A program made the position numbers and the translations under genes. DNA of 64,000 nucleotides from Domibacillus robiginosus (GTDB taxonomy: Bacteria; Bacillota; Bacilli; Bacillales; Domibacillaceae), in NCBI RefSeq assembly GCF_000966195.1, contig NZ_LAHL01000003.1, forward strand, positions 248,001 to 312,000, written 5' to 3'. Below, piece by piece: positions 8,025 through 16,399 of the stretch. The notes under the pieces were generated by a model, which saw only the letters and a list, made by a program, of their open reading frames with translations, was not told the DNA's origin and ran no database searches. The first letter of the stretch is position 1. Every line of letters begins with the position of its first letter.

Positions 8025-11000
8025 AAAATGGATAATCCTTTCGGGTGTTCTGTTGCTGCTGCTCCTGCCCTGGATCATATGGGAGCTCAGCAGCACGAGA
8101 AGCGAAAAAGTTGTCGTTTTAGATAAAACCGTTCCAACGGATAATAAACGAGAACATCGTGCTCTGACATGGGTACTAGAGCACCTTCGTTTTGAAACAT
8201 TCGGCGGTGAAGATGACTATTACGGTTATTTTCCCGAAAGAAAAACAAAAGAACGGGCACTGCCGGATGAACTTGAGGACGCAGATGTGATTTACGTGGC
8301 CGATACATACGGCGTGTATGATCAGCAAAATGACCTTGTGTATGGCGGTCTCGAAATGAATGAATGGGAAACGATCAAACAGCAGACGGCCGACCACCCG
8401 ACCACTTTAATTATGGAGTTTAATACATTCGCTTCTCCGACAAAAGCGGAGGTGAGAGACGATGCAGCCTCTTTTCTACATACAAAACCGACTGGCTGGA
8501 CCGGACGAGCGTTCAGCGATTTGAGCAGAGGTAATGAAGAGTTGACGGATGGAATTTTGTCGCTTTATGAAGCAGGCGGCAAAAAGTGGTCATTCGAGGG
8601 CGCCGGCTTTGTACTTGTGAATGAAGAGGAAGAAAAAGTGATTGTGCTCTCCGACAGAGGAGGAGAAGTGAATGACGAACGATTAACGATGGAATTTACA
8701 GAAGAAGGCGAACGGATCACTGGTCTTCAAAAAGGTGCACCTTATACGTATTGGTTTGATATAACCGTACCGGACAATCAAGAGGACATTCTGGCAAGCT
8801 ACAAATGGGATTTGTCCGAAAAAGGAAAAGATAGGCTGGAGAAGGAAGGAATTCCTCTTTCGTTCCCAGCGGTTACCCATCATTCGTATGAGCAGTCTGA
8901 TCTCTTTTATTTCGCCGGAGATTTTGCGGATACAGAAGATGTATCCTCTGTTTACCGGTACGCCGGTTTCCCTTTGATCCGTGCACTGATTACACCATCT
9001 ACACTGTATCCGGAGCAGGCTTTTTTCTGGAAAACCTATGTACCGCTTATCAAGGGCGTGCTTTCGATGGAGAAAAAATCGGAAAAAGAAGCGGCGACAG
9101 TATCAGTAGAAGAAAAGAATGGTCTTTCCCATACAGCCCGTTTAAATGGAGACCGATTTGAAGTGCTCCAGGATGGCGAATGGAAAAAGATGACCGTCAA
9201 AGGGGTAAATATTGGAATGGGGAAGCCGGGCGCTTTTCCTGGAGAGGCTGCCATTTCTGAGAAAGAATACTATGACTGGCTGACAGATATCGGAAAGTTA
9301 AATGCCAATACAATTCGTGTTTACACACTTCATCCGCCAGGCTTTTACAATGCGCTAAAGCGGTATAACGAAGAGCATGCGGACAAACCCATTTATGTTC
9401 TTCACGGCGTCTGGATTGATGAAGGACCTTTGGAAGAAACATTAGATGCTTTTACGCCTGAAATTACAAAAGAGTTTCAAGCGGAAATGAAACGGCTGGC
9501 TGACGTGATTCATGGCAATGCCGATATTGCCAAACGAACAGGACATGCATCTGGTACGTACCGGGCGGATGTTTCCCCTTACGTAGCCGGCTGGGTGCTT
9601 GGGATCGAGTGGTACCCGTATATGGTCGATAATATGAAAAACAAATATGCCGGTCTTGCTCAATATGATGGGGAATTTGTCCGGACAGAAGATGCCGAAC
9701 CGATGGAAATCTGGCTGGCGGAGCAAATGGATGAAATGATGAAATATGAAGCCGATCAGTACAAATGGACACGGCCAATGAGCTTTACCAACTGGGTAAC
9801 GACCGACCTGCTGGATCACCCGGCAGAACCGCAGGAGCAGGAGGATTTGGTGTCGGTTGATCCGAACAGGATTAAACCGAAAAAAGATACGCAAATGTTT
9901 GCTTCCTATCATGCGTATCCTTACTATCCTGACTTTTTGAATTTAGAAGAAAAATATTTAACGTACAAAGACGAAAGAGGAGAAAATAACAGCTACGCCG
10001 GCTACCTGCATGATTTGCGGGCGGCACACGATATGCCTGTCCTCATTGCGGAATTTGGGATTCCAGCTTCACGTGGTATGACGCACCGAAATGCTTTTGG
10101 CTTGAATCAGGGCTTTATGAGTGAAACACAGCAGGGTGAAGGTCTTGTTTATCTGTATGACGATATAATAGCAGAAGACATGATGGGCGGACTGGTGTTT
10201 ACGTGGCAGGATGAATGGTTTAAGCGGACGTGGAACACAATGGATCTGGATGATCCGGAACGCCGTCCATTCTGGTCCAACGCCCAGACGAATGAACAGC
10301 AATTCGGTCTTCTCAGCTTTGACCGCCAGCTGATCAAAACAGATGGCAGCGTAGAAGACTGGAAAGGCATTGAGCCGTTATACAAAGAAAATGACGATTT
10401 GTATGTGACGCATGATGAGCGTTACTTATACATTCGAACAAAGCAGCAAAATGGCAGCATGCCGACTCTCTACTTTGATGTACACCCATCGATCGGAAGC
10501 AAAACGGCTGAAGGTATTGCATTTGAAAATAATGATCCTGACTTTGTTCTTTCATTTGATGGAGCAAAAGAAGGACAATTGAGAGTAGATGCTTACTATG
10601 ACACGTTCTTGTACCAGTACGGTTTTGACGTGCCGATGTTAAAGCCGGCACCGAAAAAGCCCGCCAATGACAGCAGCGTCTTTCATCCAATCCGACTGGC
10701 CTTAAACAAGGAGATTACTCGTCCGGATACGGGTGAAGTGCTTCCGTTTGATTACTATGAAACAGGCGTGATGCGGTTTGGCAACGGCAACCCGGAATCG
10801 CCTGATTACGATTCTTTATCTGACTACTATGTAAATGAAGAAACAGGAGAGATTGAAATTCGCATTCCGTGGCTGCTGTTGAATATAAAAGACCCAAGCA
10901 GCCTGCAGGCAACAGGGGATGTGTTTAAAGAAGGAATCGAAGCGGAGCAAGAAATCAAAGGAATTGGCATCGCCGAGTCGTTTGATCAAAAAACAACGGT

Positions 11001-11130
11001 TCCCGAAAAAGCTCTTTCCAACATGAATATGTATACATGGGAGAGCTGGGACGAGGAAGTTCAATCAAAAGAACGATTGAAAAAATCTTACTCCATTGTT
11101 CAAAAACGCTTCGCGCAGGAAGACCAATAA
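8005..11130 (+). CDS. Membrane-anchored glycosidase-like protein (clan-A TIM barrel) of an exopolysaccharide module
   Basis: 1041 residues. A single N-terminal membrane anchor (about 7-26) is followed by an extracytoplasmic region. About 35-370 is an alpha/beta domain of uncertain family. From about 395 a glycosidase-like TIM barrel starts (VKGVNIGMGKPGAFPG, NTIRVYTLHPPGFY). Candidate acid/base is Glu535 (VLGIEWYP) and candidate nucleophile Glu683 (IAEFGIPASRG), in the strand 4 and strand 7 positions of clan-A glycosidases. A C-terminal beta-rich part (about 790-1000) looks like a carbohydrate-binding or DOMON-type module. Two in-frame ATGs (8005, 8011) follow GGAGAAAGG. Family identity is tentative. 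Its coupling to a sensor kinase and convergent glycosyltransferase operon suggests polysaccharide trimming or transfer at the cell surface. Confidence 0.7.
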   Translation: MKMKVNKKWIILSGVLLLLLLPWIIWELSSTRSEKVVVLDKTVPTDNKREHRALTWVLEHLRFETFGGEDDYYGYFPERKTKERALPDELEDADVIYVADTYGVYDQQNDLVYGGLEMNEWETIKQQTADHPTTLIMEFNTFASPTKAEVRDDAASFLHTKPTGWTGRAFSDLSRGNEELTDGILSLYEAGGKKWSFEGAGFVLVNEEEEKVIVLSDRGGEVNDERLTMEFTEEGERITGLQKGAPYTYWFDITVPDNQEDILASYKWDLSEKGKDRLEKEGIPLSFPAVTHHSYEQSDLFYFAGDFADTEDVSSVYRYAGFPLIRALITPSTLYPEQAFFWKTYVPLIKGVLSMEKKSEKEAATVSVEEKNGLSHTARLNGDRFEVLQDGEWKKMTVKGVNIGMGKPGAFPGEAAISEKEYYDWLTDIGKLNANTIRVYTLHPPGFYNALKRYNEEHADKPIYVLHGVWIDEGPLEETLDAFTPEITKEFQAEMKRLADVIHGNADIAKRTGHASGTYRADVSPYVAGWVLGIEWYPYMVDNMKNKYAGLAQYDGEFVRTEDAEPMEIWLAEQMDEMMKYEADQYKWTRPMSFTNWVTTDLLDHPAEPQEQEDLVSVDPNRIKPKKDTQMFASYHAYPYYPDFLNLEEKYLTYKDERGENNSYAGYLHDLRAAHDMPVLIAEFGIPASRGMTHRNAFGLNQGFMSETQQGEGLVYLYDDIIAEDMMGGLVFTWQDEWFKRTWNTMDLDDPERRPFWSNAQTNEQQFGLLSFDRQLIKTDGSVEDWKGIEPLYKENDDLYVTHDERYLYIRTKQQNGSMPTLYFDVHPSIGSKTAEGIAFENNDPDFVLSFDGAKEGQLRVDAYYDTFLYQYGFDVPMLKPAPKKPANDSSVFHPIRLALNKEITRPDTGEVLPFDYYETGVMRFGNGNPESPDYDSLSDYYVNEETGEIEIRIPWLLLNIKDPSSLQATGDVFKEGIEAEQEIKGIGIAESFDQKTTVPEKALSNMNMYTWESWDEEVQSKERLKKSYSIVQKRFAQEDQ

Positions 11131-11161
11131 AAAAGACAGCCTCTTGCAGGCTGTCTTTTTT
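11131..11161 (+). terminator. Terminator after the glycosidase-like gene (first hairpin of a bracketing pair)
   Basis: AAAAGACAGCC/GGCTGTCTTTTTT. A related hairpin is present on the far side of the repeat at 11775-11807. Confidence 0.85.
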
Positions 11162-11774
11162 AGCCTACCCAAAAGCCTCTCCTTTTGAAAAACAATGTCA
11201 GTGGGCTGCGGACTGGCGACTGCGCTTTCCTGCGGGGCGAACGATGAACCAGCCACCGCTTCGCGCTGTCTGTTTCATCCTGTCCGCTCGTCCCGCGGGA
11301 GTCTGCGCCGCCAGCCCTCCGCTCTTTGTATTTCTAAAAAATAACGAGGCTGAAAGGTTTTCTGTTCTTTCCAGCAAAGAAAAACATACTGGGTTTCACT
11401 AACTTATTTTCCTCCCCACAAAGGCGGCAGGCGCGGGGTGTAGAATTCTAAGGAATGAGCTACCGCCTGCCTCATGGAAAGCGAATCCGCATGTCTGCTG
11501 TCAGTGAGTTTAAACGAACTAGTACGGAACTAATGGCCTTGGTTGAAGTGCTCTTCTCATTGATGAAAGCCAGAAACAAAAGACCGTTCATGCTCCTTCT
11601 GTTCAAAACTATCTGGTGAAGCCGGCCGGACGAAGACTCCTGCGGGAAGTACAGTGAATCGGCAGGTCCCGCAGGCACAGCCAAGGAAGCTGCCGCACTG
11701 CCCGCGGAACGCGAAGTCCGGCCGGCTTCACTTATCGGCTCTTTTTTAAAAGCGAAAGACTCTGTCTACACACT
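11162..11774. repeat. Intergenic repeat element, copy 1 (long form)
   Basis: About 610 bases without a credible gene between convergent transcription units. Built of blocks shared with other intergenic regions here. The block at about 11163-11325 recurs at 63856-64000; the block starting GTATTTCTAAAAAATAAC recurs at 59325; the block with GACTCCTGCGGGAAGTACAG recurs at 23095, 59425 and, inverted, 31620. The right end reads CTGTCTACACA, the terminal signature of the family. A 116-base imperfect palindrome lies at 11616-11731. GC-rich hairpin blocks with CGCAGGAGTCT-like words are, from memory, widespread in Bacillaceae intergenic regions, with no function known to me. Confidence 0.75.
11616..11731. 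repeat. 116-base imperfect palindrome within repeat copy 1
   Basis: The outer 16 bases (GTGAAGCCGGCCGGAC) are exactly complementary to the last 16, and further paired segments lie inside. As RNA it would form a long branched hairpin. Confidence 0.7.
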
Positions 11775-11807
11775 AAAAGGACAGCCTCCATATGGCTGTC
11801 CTTTTTT
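11775..11807. terminator. Terminator of the minus-strand operon (second hairpin of the pair)
   Basis: AAAAGGACAGCC/GGCTGTCCTTTTTT, related in stem sequence to the hairpin at 11131. It lies at the stop of the CheY-like gene and could act on both strands. Confidence 0.85.
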
Positions 11808-12159
11808 AATCAAGAATGCTTTCAACGAGCGACAGGAGTTCGATTGGGCTGAACGGCTTTGCCATAAAGTAATCGGCGCCGTGTGACATAGCGAGCTCTC
11901 GATCAGCTTCCTGTGCTTTTGCGGTAAGCATCATGACCGGTGTTTCGATGCCGTCTTTACGAATTTGTTCAAGCACCTCCATACCGGTTAAATGAGGCAT
12001 CATGTAGTCTAAAATAATTAAATCATACGTACCGGAGCGAATGCTGCTGAGCGCTTCCCAGCCGTCTTCTGCCTCGATAACATTAAAATCATCTTCAAGT
12101 GTATCTGTGATTAACATACGCAAAATGTCTTCATCGTCCGCTACTAAAATCTTTTTCAT
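11806..12159 (-). CDS. CheY-like single-domain response regulator
   Basis: 117 residues consisting only of a receiver: DDED acidic cluster, phosphoacceptor Asp51 (LIILDYMMPHLTG), MLTA Thr and Lys in AKPF. There is no output domain, so it acts by protein contact or as a phosphate shuttle. It is the last gene of the operon with the glycosyltransferase, HEAT protein and HPt-GGDEF protein, 21 bases downstream of the glycosyltransferase, and ends at a terminator. It is a candidate acceptor for the hybrid kinase and HPt proteins of this locus; this is inference. Confidence 0.9.
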   Translation of the reverse strand: MKKILVADDEDILRMLITDTLEDDFNVIEAEDGWEALSSIRSGTYDLIILDYMMPHLTGMEVLEQIRKDGIETPVMMLTAKAQEADRELAMSHGADYFMAKPFSPIELLSLVESILD

Positions 12160-12180
12160 CTTTGTCTGCCTCCATTCCGT

Positions 12181-13578
12181 TTATGTGGAAATTCCTTTTC
12201 GTTTCATGTCACCCCAATTGTGCTTTTTACGGAAAGCGGCAAAAATCCCTTGAATTCGCCAAACAACCATAAAAGGCCGATACCAGAAAGTTTCTGTCAG
12301 CGCCCAGAAGTACAGCCGGACCAGGTGAGAAATTTTCGGATATTTATGGAGAGTCATTTCCTCCAGCAGCACAGCCAATGCAGAAATAAATGACCCGTAA
12401 AAAATGGTTACTAAAAATAAAACACCGGCTGTTTTCGGATCAATAAGAGAAAAAAAGAACCCGCCAAAAATCATAAAATATCCACCCAGTTCAAAAACAG
12501 CGCCCAGCAATTCGACAAGCAAAAAGTAAGGCATCGATAGGAGACCAACTGAACCATAGGCAGGATTAAATATCATCTTTTTATGTGTCCAGAGTGTTTC
12601 CCATAATCCCCGCTGCCACCGAACGCGCTGGGAACGCAATACCTCGAGGGACTCAGGGGCTTCTGTCCAGCAGACAGGGTCCGGAATATATTCGATCCGC
12701 TGTTTGGACTTTTCTTCGCGTAGCAGCCGGTGCAGCCTGACCACAAGCTCCATGTCTTCACCGACTGTTTTTTTGTTGTATCCGCCGGCGCGAATTACCC
12801 GCTCTTTATGAAAAACGCCAAACGCCCCCGATACAATAAGCAGGATGTTCAATCGGCTCAGTGCGAGACGGCCGATTAAAAACGCTCGGAAATACTCAAT
12901 GATCTGCATTAACACGACCGGGTGGCTCGGCAGATTAATTGTTTCTACTTTACTTCTTGAAATGGTTGAGCCGTTAGCAATTCGGACTGAACCGCCTGTT
13001 ACGATAATTTGGCCATCAGATTCAATAATTGGTTTCATCGTTTTTAAAAGAGCATCATTTTCCAAAATTGAATCTCCATCAATCGCACAAAAATAGGGGT
13101 AAGAGGCCAGATTAATACCGGCATTCAGCGCATCTGCTTTTCCACCGTTCGCTTTTTTAATTAAGCGAATGTAAGGAAAAATAGAAGATTGATAGATTGT
13201 TTTGATTTCGGCTGTTTCTAAATAAGCACGTACTGCAAAAGCCACTTCAGTCATTTGAAATTCTTCAATCATGCGCGCTGATGTCTGGTCTTTCGAACCG
13301 TCGTCAATTACAATAATTTCTTTTTCCGGATACTCCAGCGCCAGAAGAGAGCGGACTGTGCTGACGACGCCCACTTCCTCATTATAAGCCGGGACCAGAA
13401 TAGACACCGGAAACGTCCGTTCATTTCCGGCTATATCCTCCGTTGTTTCACGTGGATCCAAATCACTTTCTCTGTATACTTTTCGAAAAGCAATCATAAA
13501 CAAAAGAATATAACTTAAGCTGGAAAATAGCATATAAGCAATAATGATGTATGAAAAAACGAGAAAAAATGTTTGCAT
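12181..13578 (-). CDS. Processive family 2 glycosyltransferase (polysaccharide synthase)
   Basis: 465 residues. An N-terminal membrane helix precedes the GT-A catalytic domain: SILVPAYNEE, VIDDGSKD, the DxD metal motif D167-G-D169, TGGSVRIANG, VGEDMELV and the processive-enzyme motif QRVRW (317-321). Several C-terminal membrane helices follow. The D, DxD, ED, QxxRW set is that of membrane synthases such as IcaA, hyaluronan synthase and cellulose synthase, so it should polymerise and export a beta-linked exopolysaccharide. The polymer cannot be told from sequence. ATG 13578 follows GGAGGTG and overlaps the upstream stop by one base (TAATG), indicating translational coupling. No obvious PilZ domain. 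Confidence 0.9.
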   Translation of the reverse strand: MQTFFLVFSYIIIAYMLFSSLSYILLFMIAFRKVYRESDLDPRETTEDIAGNERTFPVSILVPAYNEEVGVVSTVRSLLALEYPEKEIIVIDDGSKDQTSARMIEEFQMTEVAFAVRAYLETAEIKTIYQSSIFPYIRLIKKANGGKADALNAGINLASYPYFCAIDGDSILENDALLKTMKPIIESDGQIIVTGGSVRIANGSTISRSKVETINLPSHPVVLMQIIEYFRAFLIGRLALSRLNILLIVSGAFGVFHKERVIRAGGYNKKTVGEDMELVVRLHRLLREEKSKQRIEYIPDPVCWTEAPESLEVLRSQRVRWQRGLWETLWTHKKMIFNPAYGSVGLLSMPYFLLVELLGAVFELGGYFMIFGGFFFSLIDPKTAGVLFLVTIFYGSFISALAVLLEEMTLHKYPKISHLVRLYFWALTETFWYRPFMVVWRIQGIFAAFRKKHNWGDMKRKGIST

Positions 13579-14624
13579 TATCGGGCACCTCCAGGTCGAA
13601 ATGTCTGCCACTGGGCAGCCATATCACGGCCATAGCGGTCAGGATGATTTTCAGACAGATGGGCCAAAATTACGTCGCCATCTGAAAAATGAGTATAGGC
13701 TTCAGCCGCTGAATAACGTACCCACCAGACAGAATCGCCAAGCAGTGTGCTCAATGTTTGTTTATAACGGGAAAACTGCATAATTCCCGCAATCCGTGCA
13801 GCAAACATTCGCTCCGTCCAGAAAGAAGAATCGAAAAAAGGAGCAAGCAAATCCGGATCTGACATGTATTCAAGCCGGTAAATCGTTTTGAGCGCCTGAA
13901 TTCTTATTTCGGTATGAGAGCTCGCCAGTTCTCTTTCTACATCCGGCAAAAATGAAAGGGCCCCGGAATGGGCGATATAAGCGAGCGCCGCATGCTTGGC
14001 TGCTTCATCCGAACCTTCAAGAGCCGTCTTGATTTGTTCATTTGCATTCGCTTTATCGAGCCGGTTAAATACGTCGATAAACAAGCGGACGGGTACATTT
14101 AAAAATCGTTTTAATTCATCAACAACGGCTGTTTCATTAAGTGAAGCAAGGGTCCTGACAAGCTGCTGGGTTTCTACATCGAGCGTTCCAGCGTTTTTAA
14201 GTCGTTCCAGCAAAGCCGGAGCTAAAGACCGCATATGAAAATCTTCAATATAATGCAGCGTATTGATTCGTCTCGCCCAGTTTCGCTGGCCCAGTATGCG
14301 TGTGTAAGGGTCTGTTAAAAACTCTTCTGAGAGCTGTTTCACCAGGGGAGAAGCATTCGCTCCTTTGGTAAAAGCTACATAGCCATTTAACAGCCGCTCC
14401 AGCACGATTTGCTGATGATCAATCGATTTGACAGCATACAAAAAGCGTACGTCTGAGGAATCTGTCATATAGGAAGCGAACGGTTCGGTTAAGTGAGCGT
14501 ACTCATTTTCTGTTTCTTCTTCCAGCCGCTGCCGCCGCTTCTTGCGAACGATTAAGTAAAGCAGCAGCCCCATTTGAAACAAAAGAAGAATCGCTGTCAG
14601 GACCAAGAAAAAAGAAAGTGTCAT
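13578..14624 (-). CDS. Membrane-anchored HEAT-repeat protein
   Basis: 348 residues. A single N-terminal membrane helix (about 4-26) is followed by a basic stretch (RKKRRQR) and a cytoplasmic all-helical part with HEAT-like repeats, for example RLKNAGTLDVETQQLVRTLA, SDEAAKHAALAYIAHSG and VWWVRYSAAEAYTHF. HEAT solenoids are protein-interaction scaffolds. The gene overlaps its neighbours on both sides (ATGA at 14621-14624, TAATG at 13578-13580), so it is made in step with the GGDEF protein and the synthase. It is a candidate adaptor between them. Function inferred from context only. Confidence 0.8.
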   Translation of the reverse strand: MTLSFFLVLTAILLLFQMGLLLYLIVRKKRRQRLEEETENEYAHLTEPFASYMTDSSDVRFLYAVKSIDHQQIVLERLLNGYVAFTKGANASPLVKQLSEEFLTDPYTRILGQRNWARRINTLHYIEDFHMRSLAPALLERLKNAGTLDVETQQLVRTLASLNETAVVDELKRFLNVPVRLFIDVFNRLDKANANEQIKTALEGSDEAAKHAALAYIAHSGALSFLPDVERELASSHTEIRIQALKTIYRLEYMSDPDLLAPFFDSSFWTERMFAARIAGIMQFSRYKQTLSTLLGDSVWWVRYSAAEAYTHFSDGDVILAHLSENHPDRYGRDMAAQWQTFRPGGAR

Positions 14625-16237
14625 TTGAACATCCTTTTTGTCAGGCGCTGCACCCGCGCGACCACTTCCTGTGGATGAAATGGCTTTACAATGTAGTCAT
14701 CTGCTCCACTTTTTAGTGCTAACACGATATCCGATTCATGGGTTCGCGCTGTCAGCATGGACACGACAATATTATCATCAGGGAACCGTTTGCGGATATG
14801 AGACAGCACTTCAAGACCATCCATTTTCGGCATAATGCCATCTAAGAGAATCATATAGTTTTCATCTGCTTTGTACCAGTCGGATTCCAGGAAGGTGATG
14901 CCATCCGGATATTCATGCACAATTACATCAATTTCACTTGGTTTCCATCCGGAAAATTGCTTTGAAAGCATTTTTCGCACAAGCAGGTCATCATCAATAA
15001 TCATAATATTCAAATGGCGTTTTACATCACTGCTGTCAATTTCATAAATAACAGTCTGATTTCGGCCATTTCGCTTCGCTTTGTATAACGCCTGGTCTGC
15101 TTCTGCCAAAACAGTAGATTCGTTTATACGGTACTCGGCAGCGCCGGCAGAGAATGTCACGTAAAACGGGTCCATAGCCGGGACAGTAAAAGTTGTTTGA
15201 GCCATTTTTTCCCGAATGCGTTCAATTAATACCGTAGCTTCTATCGGTGCTGTATCAGCCAGAATCAAAGCAAATTCCTCTCCGCCATAACGAAAAAAGT
15301 AATCTGTTTCTCTCTTCAAGGTTAAAACAAGGGAGCTGAAACGACGGAGCACTTCATCACCGGCCGGATGACCGTATTGATCATTTACTTTTTTAAAGTA
15401 ATCCAAATCCAGCATAACAAGTGTATACGTATGCCGTTTTCTTTCTGCCAGGGCTGACATTTGGGTAAGTGTCTGGGCAAACTGACGCCGGTTTCCTGCA
15501 CCCGTCAACTCATCCGTCAGGGCAGATTGTGAAATGGCTGCTTTATTCCGCAGACGATTAAAAATATAAGGTATAAACATGCTCATATTGAGCGGTTTCT
15601 CAATAAAGTCCATGGCGCCCATTTCATAGGTGCGAATTTTATTATCAATTACATTGTCTGCACCAATCAGTGTCACCGGAACATAACGACTGCGGGCAAT
15701 ATCGCCGATTTGTGCGAATACATCAAACCCACTCATATCGGGAAGTTGAACAGCAGCAATCACCATATGAGGCTGAAGGGTATAAAATAATTCAACTCCT
15801 CGTTTGCCGTTTAAAGCAATTACTACTTGTATTCCGTTTTCTTCCAATGTTTCTTTAACAAAAGAAGCAAACTCGGCATCTTCATCAATAAGTAAAATAA
15901 AACCGCTGTTTTCTTCGATGGAAGGAAGCGAATTTTGAGGCTGCTTTAATTCAGTCTCGGCTGTTAGCTCTTTTTTATTAAAAAAACTTCTCATTAAAAA
16001 AATAAAGTTTTTCAATGACCGGACTGGAATCGTTGCCTCGCTTGCTTCAGAAAGTGTTTCCAGCTGTGAGGCGCAAAAAGAGGACATTTCTTCCATTCCA
16101 ATTGTACCTGCTGTTCCCTTCATGGTATGTAAAAAACGGTATAAATCCCGTTCTTGAATGTGATCTTGCTCGAACCAGCTGGAAAACTCCTTTTCCATCC
16201 GCTTAGAAAGCATTGCCTGGTAATCATTGCGAGCCAT
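14621..16237 (-). CDS. HPt-REC-GGDEF-REC protein (diguanylate cyclase with phosphorelay domains)
   Basis: 538 residues. HPt domain with His37 (LHTMKGTAG); a first receiver (about 106-225) that looks degenerate, with Ala162 where the phosphoacceptor Asp should be (MVIAAVQLPDMSG) and Gly instead of the conserved Thr; a GGDEF domain with intact GGEEF (318-322) and an inhibitory RxxD site (R309, D312); and an intact C-terminal receiver with Asp466 (ILLDGIMPKMDG), MLTA and VKPF. The order is uncommon. It should make c-di-GMP under phosphorelay control with product inhibition. First gene of a coupled operon with a HEAT protein, a polysaccharide synthase and a CheY protein. The convergent hybrid kinase is the most likely phosphodonor, by inference. 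Confidence 0.9.
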   Translation of the reverse strand: MARNDYQAMLSKRMEKEFSSWFEQDHIQERDLYRFLHTMKGTAGTIGMEEMSSFCASQLETLSEASEATIPVRSLKNFIFLMRSFFNKKELTAETELKQPQNSLPSIEENSGFILLIDEDAEFASFVKETLEENGIQVVIALNGKRGVELFYTLQPHMVIAAVQLPDMSGFDVFAQIGDIARSRYVPVTLIGADNVIDNKIRTYEMGAMDFIEKPLNMSMFIPYIFNRLRNKAAISQSALTDELTGAGNRRQFAQTLTQMSALAERKRHTYTLVMLDLDYFKKVNDQYGHPAGDEVLRRFSSLVLTLKRETDYFFRYGGEEFALILADTAPIEATVLIERIREKMAQTTFTVPAMDPFYVTFSAGAAEYRINESTVLAEADQALYKAKRNGRNQTVIYEIDSSDVKRHLNIMIIDDDLLVRKMLSKQFSGWKPSEIDVIVHEYPDGITFLESDWYKADENYMILLDGIMPKMDGLEVLSHIRKRFPDDNIVVSMLTARTHESDIVLALKSGADDYIVKPFHPQEVVARVQRLTKRMFK

Positions 16238-16399
16238 AATACGTCAATCCTTTCAAAAGTAGTGAAAAGGTTCTGTTCATATTCTACCCTATTATACTAT
16301 AGGTCACATCTTGTCGAACACATTGAGGAAACGTTTGTTTGAGAAAACAAGAGATAGGGAACTAATGTTAAAAACGGCAAAAGTAAAGGAGATGGCGTT

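Noticed and set aside
9442-9912. 156-codon antisense frame within the glycosidase-like gene
   Set aside because: Shadow of a strongly coding plus-strand gene.
11037-11402. 121-codon plus-strand frame spanning the end of the glycosidase-like gene
   Set aside because: It overlaps a strong real gene and a terminator and continues into the repeat; composition not protein-like.
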